Positions 8,936 to 16,080 of a DNA stretch of 64,000 nucleotides are shown here, one piece after another. The first letter of the stretch is position 1; each line of letters opens with the position of its first letter. This DNA comes from Pedobacter insulae (GTDB taxonomy: Bacteria > Bacteroidota > Bacteroidia > Sphingobacteriales > Sphingobacteriaceae). The notes under the pieces were generated by a model that ran no database searches, was not told the origin of the DNA, and was given only the letters and a program-made list of their open reading frames with translations. A program made the position numbers and the translations under genes. The stretch lies in assembly GCF_900113525.1 (NCBI RefSeq), contig NZ_FOPP01000013.1, positions 54,916 through 118,915 of the forward strand. The letters run 5' to 3'.

Positions 8936-9727
8936 TTATTTCAGTATTGTTTCTTTAACTAGGATATAAATACCCATTACCAGCACAAACCAACCAAATG
9001 CGGGTTTTAATTTTTTGCCATCTACTTTGGTCGATAAATACATCCCAATAAAAATTCCCGCAATTGCAATTAGGGTTACGGTAAGTAGAAATGTCCATTC
9101 GATTGGATAATGTCCCAACGAAAAACTAAAACCCATGAGTGAGTTAACCGCAATGATAACTAGGGAAGTACCAATCGCAGTTTTCATGGGTAACTTTAGG
9201 AGGTTAACTAGAGCGGGGATAATTAAGAAACCACCACCTGCACCAATAAGCCCGGTTACAGCCCCCACATTCAGGCCTTGTGCCACTATCCAAATAGTAT
9301 TGGAAGGCTTAGTAATGGCAAACCCCTCTTCTTTATCTTTTTTAATCATGCTATAGGATGCAAAAACCATCAGCACCGCAAAAAATACCATAAGTAAAAT
9401 AGATCTACTAAGTTCAAAACTTCCAATATTCATCACATGTTCGGGAATGAGAGGAAGAACATAATGCCGTACTAAAAAAACAGCAATTATGGATGGGATG
9501 CCAAAGAATAGTGCAGTTTTAGTATCTATAAATCCTCTTTTAAAATAGGAGAATGAGCCAACTAGACTCGTAGAGCCAACTACAAAAAGCGAATAGGTGG
9601 TAGCCAGCACTGTATCAACGCTAAATAAATAAACCAATACCGGGACAGTTAGAATACTGCCACCACCCCCTATTAATCCGAGTGAGATGCCTATAAGAAT
9701 CGAAGCCGAATATCCTGTAATTTCCAT
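8936..9727 (-). CDS. TauE/SafE family sulfite exporter
   Basis: 263 residues with about eight membrane segments in two similar halves. Each half starts with the family's glycine-rich motif: GISLGLIGGGGSILTVPVLV near residue 15 and VGAVTGLIGAGGGFLIIPAL near 155. TauE/SafE proteins export sulfite or sulfonates through the inner membrane. It follows the Crp/Fnr gene by 57 bp and precedes the persulfide dioxygenase, whose product is sulfite. It has its own promoter with the twin operator at 9771-9793. Confidence 0.9.
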   Translation of the reverse strand: MEITGYSASILIGISLGLIGGGGSILTVPVLVYLFSVDTVLATTYSLFVVGSTSLVGSFSYFKRGFIDTKTALFFGIPSIIAVFLVRHYVLPLIPEHVMNIGSFELSRSILLMVFFAVLMVFASYSMIKKDKEEGFAITKPSNTIWIVAQGLNVGAVTGLIGAGGGFLIIPALVNLLKLPMKTAIGTSLVIIAVNSLMGFSFSLGHYPIEWTFLLTVTLIAIAGIFIGMYLSTKVDGKKLKPAFGWFVLVMGIYILVKETILK

Positions 9728-9744
9728 TGCTAGATTTTATAATT

Positions 9745-9793
9745 CAAAGCTAGCTCAAATCAATTTAGGTTACGGTTACTTAAGTTACACAAG
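9745..9793 (-). promoter_or_regulatory. Operator plus -7 box upstream of tauE
   Basis: The second copy of the 23-bp element lies at 9771-9793 and overlaps the last codons of the Crp/Fnr gene. After 18 bp comes TAGCTTTG on the minus strand (9745-9752), an exact match to the Bacteroidota -7 consensus, about 18 bp before the TauE start codon. No -33 TTG is present. Within the site GTTAC-TTAA-GTTAC is a direct repeat, and CTTA-N7-(T/C)AAG can also be read as an imperfect inverted repeat, so the exact half-sites are open. Confidence 0.65.
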
Positions 9794-10408
9794 TGTAATT
9801 TTATTTCTGCCCAACTGAACGATACCATTATCTTCCAATTGCTTCAACAGACGAGAAACGACCACTCTTGCGGTACCGAGTTCATTAGCTAATTGCTCAT
9901 GTGTAATTACAATGGTCTTGTTGTCGGTCAAATCAGTCTTCTTATGCAGCAAGTTTAGCAATCGTTCGTCCACTTTCCTAAAGGCGATAGCATTTACAAT
10001 TTCCAACAGTTCTTCAAAGCGTTTATGGTACAGGCGAAAAATATAGTCGAGCCATTGTGGATATTCCTTGATAAAAAGAGAAACCTTATCTATTGGAAGA
10101 AATAAAATCTCAGCATCTTCTTCTACTTCAGCTTTTACTTTGCTGGTTTCGTTATGCATACCACCTAAGAACGACATAATACAACTTTCTCCAGCTTTAA
10201 TATAATACAATAAAATCTCTCTCCCATCTTCTTCAGTACGGATTACTTTCATACTTCCCTTAATCACAATTGGGATAGCTCGGATATGGGCATTTTCATT
10301 TAAAATAATACTACCCGCTTTATATTTTTTCTGAATACTATGCTGATATAATTTAGCAATTAGTTCTGGCGACGATTTGAACTCTTCAATTTGGTTTAGG
10401 TGTTCCAT
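9785..10408 (-). CDS. Crp/Fnr family transcriptional regulator
   Basis: 207 residues: an N-terminal cyclic-nucleotide-binding-like beta roll (about 15-130) and a C-terminal winged helix with ELGTARVVVSRLLKQLE as recognition helix. There is no Cys cluster of the Fnr kind and the phosphate-binding cassette residues for cAMP are not evident, so the signal is unknown. It is the first gene of the minus-strand sulfur block, and two copies of a probable operator lie immediately downstream. Self-regulation cannot be judged. Confidence 0.9.
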   Translation of the reverse strand: MEHLNQIEEFKSSPELIAKLYQHSIQKKYKAGSIILNENAHIRAIPIVIKGSMKVIRTEEDGREILLYYIKAGESCIMSFLGGMHNETSKVKAEVEEDAEILFLPIDKVSLFIKEYPQWLDYIFRLYHKRFEELLEIVNAIAFRKVDERLLNLLHKKTDLTDNKTIVITHEQLANELGTARVVVSRLLKQLEDNGIVQLGRNKITLV

Positions 10409-10642
10409 AAGTAAATGTATGTATTAAAGCAACAGAAAATAGATGGAAGGCGAATAAAAAAAATAGCTAACAAGATCAGATCAGCCAGCTTAACAAAGCC
10501 TGTTCAGCCTGATGAAATTCATCAATACAATCTTTCAATGTTTTAATGGCTATTACGAACATAAACAAGGCACGAAATTGTAGTATGTTATCCCTTAAGC
10601 ATTGAGTACTCGACAAATCACGCCCTCGCAATTCAAGTAAAA

Positions 10643-10672
10643 AACCGCACTTTGAACACTCAAAGTGCGGTT
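10643..10672 (-). terminator. 13-bp stem hairpin, terminator-like on minus strand
   Basis: AACCGCACTTTGA pairs perfectly with TCAAAGTGCGGTT around an ACAC loop. Six A residues precede it on the plus strand, giving a U-tract on the minus strand. No minus-strand gene ends here, so it looks like a relic or a repeat-associated hairpin. An imperfect copy sits at 13077-13107. Confidence 0.5.
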
Positions 10673-10677
10673 GTACC

Positions 10678-10767
10678 GATCAGCAGGAATACTTTGAACA
10701 TTTAAATCGCTTTTTATTGCTTATTGAGCCTATCATCGAGGATTTAGAGCGAAAAAAATTCATTTAA
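10678..10767 (+). pseudogene. 3' remnant of an unknown gene
   Basis: Thirty codons in one frame directly after the hairpin, ending in TAA, with no start codon. The reading (DQQEYFEHLNRFLLLIEPII...) looks like a helical protein C-terminus. The first 19 bp after GATC recur at 13020-13038, where the frame is broken at once. Family unknown. It may also be chance. Confidence 0.3.
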
Positions 10768-10939
10768 TCAGAGGTCAAAAATCAAGATAAATTTTGATTA
10801 GACTACTTTGACCAGATTATAATAGAACAAAAAAGTTGGCAATATCCAAATAAAGTAGTTTAGTATTGGTTGTTGGAAATTTTCTAAAAAATTAATGAAT
10901 ATTGTAAGTAATTTCGGGTACTAGTTTTTAATATTCTGT

Positions 10940-11953
10940 ATGTCGATTATACCCGTTAATTATCATCAAACACTAGCTGAATTAAAGCAGAGAATAAGTA
11001 TTACTAAATACAAAAGTCTTTTAGCTGTTAATCAGGAACTGATCTTGCTATACCTTGATATCGGTAGGATACTTTCACAAAAGCTTAAATCAGGATGGGG
11101 AGATGGTGTAGTTGATACCTTAGCAAGTGATATACAGGCCGAATATATTGGTTTAAAGGGTTTTTCATCTCGTAACCTACGCAGAATGAGACTTGTATAC
11201 GAATATACCAAAGGGAATGAATTTTGGACACAGCTTGTGTCCAAAATTCCATGGGGACATACCAACCTTATATTTACCAAGGTAAAAGAAGAAAAGCAAA
11301 GAATATTTTACTTGCAGATGTGTAAAGAAAGGGGTTGGAGCAGAAGCATACTGGAGGAAGAAATCAAATTTGATAGCTATAGCAAGCAAGAGAACTTTCA
11401 GCATAATTTCCTCAAAACATTAAATGAAAGTGAACTAAGCGAGCATCGCCTTGAATTTCGGGATGAATACAACCTCTCTTTTCTGGAGTTGGAAGATACG
11501 CACACAGAAAAACAACTTGAAAATGCAATGGTCGAAAATATAACTAAAACTCTTGGCCAATTTGGAAACAATTTTGCATTTATGGGCAGGCAATTCAGAT
11601 TGGAGTTAGACGAAAAAGAATATTTTATTGATTTGTTATTCTATCATCGAAAACTTAAACTGATGGTGGCTTTGGAATTAAAAACTACAGAATTTAAACC
11701 AGAACACAGCCAGCAATTAAATTGGTATCTGCACCTGCTGGATAAAACTGTAAAATATCCTGAAGATAACCCAAGCATCGGTATCTTATTATGTAAAAGT
11801 AAAAGCAAACTAACGGTAGAATATGCGCTTGAACTTGTAAATAAACCAATGGGCGTAGCTACATACAATTACAGGCAGTTACCAAAAGAAATTGCTAAAT
11901 ATTTACCAACTGAAGAGGATTTTAATAGAATAATTGGCGGTATACAAGAGTAA
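10940..11953 (+). CDS. YhcG/DUF1016 PDDEXK nuclease
   Basis: 337 residues. Residues about 10-150 form the DUF1016 N-terminal domain (LSQKLKSGWGDGVVDTLASD, GFSSRNLRRMR, IPWGHT). Residues about 165-330 are the PDDEXK nuclease domain, with Asp231 in the FIDLLFYHR strand and Glu246/Lys248 in ALELKTTEF, so the active site looks complete. YhcG proteins are found in defence islands and near restriction-modification genes, but none is present here and their target is unsettled. It stands alone as the first intact gene of the island. Confidence 0.9.
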   Translation: MSIIPVNYHQTLAELKQRISITKYKSLLAVNQELILLYLDIGRILSQKLKSGWGDGVVDTLASDIQAEYIGLKGFSSRNLRRMRLVYEYTKGNEFWTQLVSKIPWGHTNLIFTKVKEEKQRIFYLQMCKERGWSRSILEEEIKFDSYSKQENFQHNFLKTLNESELSEHRLEFRDEYNLSFLELEDTHTEKQLENAMVENITKTLGQFGNNFAFMGRQFRLELDEKEYFIDLLFYHRKLKLMVALELKTTEFKPEHSQQLNWYLHLLDKTVKYPEDNPSIGILLCKSKSKLTVEYALELVNKPMGVATYNYRQLPKEIAKYLPTEEDFNRIIGGIQE

Positions 11954-12329
11954 TATGTATGCTTAAAGAACCAGTAAAAAACGAAGCTGTTTCATAATTT
12001 CACTTTCAACTCTCATAATTAATCTATTATGGCTCCATGTCAATTTGCTACAAACTGTGTAGCAAATAATGCCTCAATCATTACCGCATTCAAAGCCATG
12101 TAAGGGTTTTATCTTACCGAAGCTAATATACCCCAGATTCTTCGATCTAGTTATCATACTTCAATTTAAGGAAAACAGTCGATGAGGCACTAATATAGAC
12201 AAAGAACATAGTTGTTTACCATTACTTAGCAAGAAGTGACAATAGATTGATATCAGAAATGTATTACATATATTTGAGATTTAGTTTAACCTAGTAAAAT
12301 AAATTAACATAATAATTAGATTATAAAGC
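11954..12329. other. Intergenic stretch without recognisable features
   Basis: 376 bp of AT-rich DNA between two plus-strand genes. I find no open frame of note on either strand, no hairpin with a U-tract and no match to the repeats found elsewhere in the island. Confidence 0.4.
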
Positions 12330-12878
12330 ATGAAAAAAGAGTGGATTCCTTTAATGATAAAGACAGGGAAATTAAAAATGGAATTCACAGATTTGCTGAC
12401 TCATTATCTGATTGTTTTTTTCTTATTGATACCGTTGGCATTGAATGTATTTTATTTTATTCAAAAACATGTATTTCATAATTATCAAGGAGTAAGAAAT
12501 CCAGATGAGACATTTATCCTTACTTTATCTTTCGGATTAATTGCAGTCTTATTTTATTTCATCCAGAACAATAGACTCAAATTTAAAATAATTGAAACTA
12601 ACCTATCAACAGAAAATATTAGAGCTGTTATAAAGCAAACAGCACAAACCTTAGAATGGCACTTGGAAATAAATAATGATAAAATGGTGATTGCAAGAAC
12701 TCATCCAAAATGGTGGACAGGAAGTTGGGGAGAGCAGATTACAATTATTATCGATAATCCTCGAATAATGATAAATAGTATTTGTGATCCTAACAAAAAA
12801 ACATCTGTAGTTTCGATGGGAAGAAATAAAAAAAACGTTAATAATCTGATTGAGAATATAAAATCTGCCACCAAGTAA
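12330..12878 (+). CDS. Membrane protein of unknown function
   Basis: 182 residues. Two membrane helices (about 23-45 and 60-80, HYLIVFFLLIPLALNVFYF and FILTLSFGLIAVLFYF) are followed by a soluble domain of about 95 residues (TLEWHLEINNDKMVIARTHPKWWTG...) with alternating strands, probably cytoplasmic. No family recognised. It is flanked on both sides by gene-poor DNA with remnants of the repeat family, so it is accessory. The start ATG follows an A/T-rich leader without a Shine-Dalgarno. Confidence 0.6.
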   Translation: MKKEWIPLMIKTGKLKMEFTDLLTHYLIVFFLLIPLALNVFYFIQKHVFHNYQGVRNPDETFILTLSFGLIAVLFYFIQNNRLKFKIIETNLSTENIRAVIKQTAQTLEWHLEINNDKMVIARTHPKWWTGSWGEQITIIIDNPRIMINSICDPNKKTSVVSMGRNKKNVNNLIENIKSATK

Positions 12879-13076
12879 CGCCTCTGCAAAAATGTGCAAG
12901 CGGTCTGCCTACACAATTAAACTATTTATAACAGCCCCATTGGTCAATAGGCACGACGCCAATTGGAATAAATAGTTCTAAGCTAATCTGCTCATCCCCC
13001 TTTACCAGACTGGACCATTAGCAGGAATACTTTGAACAAGGCTGAGGCACAATATAAGGCCGATTTTGAACTAAAA

Positions 13077-13107
13077 AACCGCACTTTGAGTTGTTCAATG
13101 TGCGGTT
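13077..13107 (-). terminator. Hairpin, imperfect copy of the one at 10643
   Basis: AACCGCACTTTGA faces TTCAATGTGCGGTT with one mismatch around a 4-nt loop. As at 10643, A residues precede it on the plus strand and TTGTA follows. It separates two gene-end remnants and has no intact minus-strand gene to terminate. Confidence 0.45.
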
Positions 13108-13191
13108 GTACTCCAGGATGACTTTATCTTAAACGACTTAATCGAAGATTTGCAGAAAATTGCTGCTTTAAATGACCCCAGTGCAATGTAG
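13108..13191 (+). pseudogene. 3' remnant, repeat-family module B
   Basis: A start-less frame reading VLQDDFILNDLIEDLQKIAA... to TAG. It aligns with frames at 17959-18057 (VLSENFNWKNLIDSLEETAA...), 22453 onward and 22901-22954. In each full copy a hairpin lies just upstream and a tacaatcgtag...ttgaact-like string just downstream. The parent gene is not in the window and its family is unknown. Confidence 0.45.
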
Positions 13192-13276
13192 AAAATACAA
13201 TCGTAGCTTAATAATGAACTCTCTTAGCAATAGTATGATGTCCTATATTGTCAGAATACAGGTTTAATTTTTTCCG

Positions 13277-13421
13277 ATGTTCACACCCGATTTGGAAAAA
13301 GTAGAATCATTCTTAAAAAGCTGTAGAAATTATTAAAGCCCACCGTACAGAAATGACCGAAGAAGCTACAATAGTTCTAGATTTCAGGAAAAGATTGTTA
13401 AAAGGTCTATTCACGAACTAA
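13277..13421 (+). pseudogene. Broken copy of the small gene at 17716
   Basis: ATG 13277 starts MFTPDLEK, like MYYPDVEK of the intact gene at 17716-17913, then the reading frame is lost by single-base deletions (AAAAAGTAGAATC here against AAAAAAGTAGAATT there). The nucleotide match continues through the block TACAGAAATGACCGAAGAAG to a TAA. It is clearly a decayed paralogue, not a chance similarity. Confidence 0.7.
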
Positions 13422-13483
13422 GTGGATTTTTTTAATCAGTCCTCCCGCAAAATATTTCACTTTTCTATTATTCTAAATAATAC

Positions 13484-13515
13484 TTGATATTAATTAAAAA
13501 TTATTCCGATATTTG
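13484..13515 (+). promoter_or_regulatory. Promoter of the RNA upstream of the AbiF-like gene
   Basis: TTG at 13484-13486, a 21-bp spacer and GATATTTG at 13508-13515 resemble the Bacteroidota TTG / TAnnTTTG promoter with one -7 mismatch. Transcription would begin near 13520, just before the first stem of the predicted RNA and about 90 bp ahead of the AbiF-like start codon. Confidence 0.45.
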
Positions 13516-13519
13516 CGTT

Positions 13520-13600
13520 AACAGTACACGCCACGCTACATCATAAGAACAGCGTACCAGGGCGTGTCTTTTGCTTTAAGGACATTTCGTTCCGAGAAAA
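13520..13600 (+). ncRNA. Structured RNA preceding AbiF-like gene (abiF-RNA-like)
   Basis: ACACGCC (13526-13532) pairs with GGCGTGT (13561-13567), and directly inside it ACGCT (13533-13537) pairs with AGCGT (13551-13555), giving a 12-bp stem with a 5-nt bulge on the 3' side and a 13-nt loop. A smaller stem follows (13585-13589 with 13593-13597). It lies directly upstream of an Abi_2/AbiF-type HEPN gene and behind its own promoter. Structured RNAs upstream of abiF genes are an established motif and act as RNA antitoxins in related systems. Membership is inferred from position and fold, not from a covariance search; the ends are approximate. Confidence 0.5.
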
Positions 13601-13610
13601 CACCTACTGT

Positions 13611-14519
13611 ATGTACAACAAAGCTCCCCTTACCATAAACCAGCAAATCGCTCAATTGCGAGCCCGCGGCCTTGAGATCACAGCTGACGACAATGCTCCG
13701 CACTTCCTTTCCCATATAAGCTATTATAGGTTGGCCGGTTACTGGTGGCCAATGCAGGCAGAGCCGAAAGAAAATCATATTTTTAAGCCCGACAGCAAAT
13801 TCGCGGACGTAATCTCTCTCTATAATTTCGATAGGGAATTCCGCATAGTTGTTTTTGATGCCATAGAAAAGATCGAGATCAGCCTTCGCACCAAGCTAAT
13901 CTACCACCTTTCACATGAGTTCGGTCCTTGGTGGTTCCAGAACCTGGAAATCTACCAGAACGGCATGGAAGCAGCAAAGACCTTAGCTACATTGGGAGAA
14001 GAGATAGAGCGTTCCAAAGACGCTTTCATCAAGGAGCACAAGAGAAAATATAAGGACGACTTACGCTTTCCACCATCATGGAAAAGTCTTGAGCTCACAA
14101 GTCTTGGTGCACTCTCAAGAATATATGGAAACCTGAAGAATACTATTACCTCGAAAGACACCATCGCGGCTGAATTCGGCGTTGTGAATCACACTTTTCT
14201 TCCAAGCTGGCTCCAGTCAATTGCCCAGATAAGAAACTACTGTGCTCATCACAGTAGACTTTGGAACCGAAACCTTCCTTCAACGCTCAAATTGCTACCA
14301 AAGCCACCAAATCCATGGATTGCAGATGTCCCAACACAGACCGACTTCCCAAAAATATATGTGCACTTGTGCTGCATCAAGTATTTACTTAATGTGATCC
14401 AACCACAGAACAACCTCACTATCCAGCTCGCCGAACTCTTTGCAAAATATCCGAGTGTCGACCAGAATGCAATGGGAATGAAGCCCAATTGGCAACAGGA
14501 ACCACTTTGGATATTCTAA
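13611..14519 (+). CDS. Abi family HEPN protein (AbiF/AbiD-like)
   Basis: 302 residues, full length for Abi_2 (AbiD/AbiF) proteins. The N-terminal signature APLTINQQIAQLRARGLEI and HFLSHISYYRLAGYWWP is typical. Two Rx(4-6)H sites are visible: Arg93-His99 (RTKLIYH) and Arg208-His213 (RNYCAH), the HEPN ribonuclease motif. Such proteins cause abortive infection or growth arrest by RNA cleavage and are evolutionary relatives of the Cas13 HEPN core. The start is at the end of a predicted structured RNA. Base composition is visibly richer in G+C than the genes before it. It converges with the SPARTA operon, 28 bp between stops. Confidence 0.9.
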   Translation: MYNKAPLTINQQIAQLRARGLEITADDNAPHFLSHISYYRLAGYWWPMQAEPKENHIFKPDSKFADVISLYNFDREFRIVVFDAIEKIEISLRTKLIYHLSHEFGPWWFQNLEIYQNGMEAAKTLATLGEEIERSKDAFIKEHKRKYKDDLRFPPSWKSLELTSLGALSRIYGNLKNTITSKDTIAAEFGVVNHTFLPSWLQSIAQIRNYCAHHSRLWNRNLPSTLKLLPKPPNPWIADVPTQTDFPKIYVHLCCIKYLLNVIQPQNNLTIQLAELFAKYPSVDQNAMGMKPNWQQEPLWIF

Positions 14520-14547
14520 TCTCTACTTTAGCAAATCTTTCCCCGAA

Positions 14548-16080
14548 CTATAGGTAATGTTTAAATGGCAAGATTCCTGTGGTGATGTTTTTTCCGGCAG
14601 TCAGCACCTCACCAATGGAATCGGCAAATCTTAGTGTCACAGGCTGCCCATCTGCAAAGATGCAGGCATTATAGTTGAGTTTTGTCAGTGCAAGAACGTC
14701 CTTACATACCTGTTTTATGTCCGCGTTACCTCTGGTAATCTCCACCGAAATGGGATTTGGAACTTCAAGCCCAATCTGCGTCTGTAATCTAGGCACAAAG
14801 CCTTTTGTCCATAAAAAAGCCTTATGGGTGCCAACCGTCATCATCATTCCTCTTGGAACGCAGAAAGAGAATTGCCTGTACAGCTTGAACGCACCAGAAG
14901 ATTGGATTCTCACCCCGATAATCTTTGATTTTCCCTCAACAGCATCCGCAAATCCCTTCCACTCTTTATCGTCAAAATAGGTCTTTGCATGCACAAATAT
15001 CTCTTTGGGATATTTTCCCTTACCAAGTTTTTCTTTGAAAACTTCGAGCGACTGGGTGATTAGATCAATAGCATCTTTTTCCGAAACGTGGAATTCCTTG
15101 GTCTTGGGATTGAAAAAATTCCCAATATTACCCCTGAAGACCATCCCATCGCCAGAATCAATGAACATCTGGGCTGCACAACAGGCACTTCTGTTATTCG
15201 GATCGTCGTTGAGCTTCTTGTATACCAAACCTAAATAGCAAACATCCTCACGTATATCTCCCAGGCGCCATGGAAGCCCGCCAACCTTGTAGTACATTGT
15301 AGTAGAGATATTCCAGGCCTTAGCACTATCAAAGACTGCCAATTGCTTAATTTTCTTTTCGTCCACTTCCAATTGTCGATATGCGATCGTACCCTCTCTT
15401 ATGATTTGGGTGACTATTTTTTCCGATAGCAGTTTTGCCTTTAATTGATTATGGAAATTAATCTCGAAATCATAGGCGTCTCGAAGCTCTTCCATCTCCG
15501 GAAATAAAAGGGACTGGTTACCTTGTACCTGTTTTTTCTTCAACCCTAATTTTATGTTACCATCTGACTTGGGCAGCCGGCTCTTGGGCCTTCCAAACTT
15601 ATAGATATCGTCCTGAATGACCACAAACCAAAGCGTTACCGGTCGTTCCTCTTCACGAACATACCTTGCAAGCGCATCGGCAAATAGATTCGTTAGGTTA
15701 TGTACCCGTTGGTTTCCGTCCTCATAAGACAGGAATTTGTTCACTTCATTCTCACTAACTTCGATCTCAACGATATTCTCAAGATTGATATGTATTCCAA
15801 AGGCCGTTTCAAGCCCAGGAAAAAATGGCCTTGCCGTTTCCGAAGGCAGAACAGGTTCGTGCAGCTTTTGCAGGTATTCTATCATGTATCTTCGCTGGGT
15901 CGAACTACCTATGACCCCAATATTAACCTGGCCCTTTATTTTTCTGCTATCAAACGGTCCATAGAGCATTAGTCCATCTCTAGGATCAGCAGTAGTTTGC
16001 CCATGCCCAAATGACAATGTAGGTTCTCTTAGAAAGCTGAGCTCGGGTTGCTGTTTATAGATTTCAAAACTCTTCATCAT
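14548..16080 (-). CDS. Short prokaryotic Argonaute (MID-PIWI), SPARTA subunit
   Basis: 510 residues: a MID-like region (about 20-250) and a PIWI domain (about 255-510). YYKVGGLPWRL (263-273) and CYLGLVYKK (281-289) mark the start of PIWI; the first catalytic Asp of slicing Argonautes is missing (LGL in place of GxD), as is normal for short Argonautes. The C-terminal LTKLNYNACIF...VTLRFADSIGEVL segment is typical. There is no PAZ or N domain. Its start overlaps the end of the TIR-APAZ gene by 17 bp (14 bp if the second Met is used). It should bind a guide RNA and target DNA as a heterodimer with TIR-APAZ. Confidence 0.93.
   Translation of the reverse strand: MMKSFEIYKQQPELSFLREPTLSFGHGQTTADPRDGLMLYGPFDSRKIKGQVNIGVIGSSTQRRYMIEYLQKLHEPVLPSETARPFFPGLETAFGIHINLENIVEIEVSENEVNKFLSYEDGNQRVHNLTNLFADALARYVREEERPVTLWFVVIQDDIYKFGRPKSRLPKSDGNIKLGLKKKQVQGNQSLLFPEMEELRDAYDFEINFHNQLKAKLLSEKIVTQIIREGTIAYRQLEVDEKKIKQLAVFDSAKAWNISTTMYYKVGGLPWRLGDIREDVCYLGLVYKKLNDDPNNRSACCAAQMFIDSGDGMVFRGNIGNFFNPKTKEFHVSEKDAIDLITQSLEVFKEKLGKGKYPKEIFVHAKTYFDDKEWKGFADAVEGKSKIIGVRIQSSGAFKLYRQFSFCVPRGMMMTVGTHKAFLWTKGFVPRLQTQIGLEVPNPISVEITRGNADIKQVCKDVLALTKLNYNACIFADGQPVTLRFADSIGEVLTAGKNITTGILPFKHYL

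Larger units (their letters stand above)
10409..10939. other. Gene-poor stretch with hairpin and gene-end remnant
   Basis: 531 bp between the Crp/Fnr gene and the YhcG-type nuclease. It marks the left edge of the accessory region. It contains a perfect hairpin (10643-10672) and a short reading frame without a start codon (10678-10767, reading ...QQEYFEHLNRFLLLIEP..., stop TAA). A 19-bp piece of that frame (10682-10700) recurs exactly at 13020-13038. The rest is AT-rich and shows nothing else I can name; no integrase or attachment repeat of the tRNA-Leu end is seen. Confidence 0.5.
12879..13276. other. Decayed repeat region
   Basis: 398 bp without an intact gene. In order it holds a 19-bp copy of the 10682-10700 sequence (13020-13038), a hairpin (13077-13107) and a start-less 28-codon frame (13108-13191), before the broken small gene at 13277. 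The region looks like stacked ends of formerly separate small genes. Confidence 0.5.

Noticed and set aside
14548..16080. A long, DNA-slicing Argonaute
   Set aside because: Only 510 residues, no PAZ or N domain, and the first catalytic Asp of PIWI is replaced.
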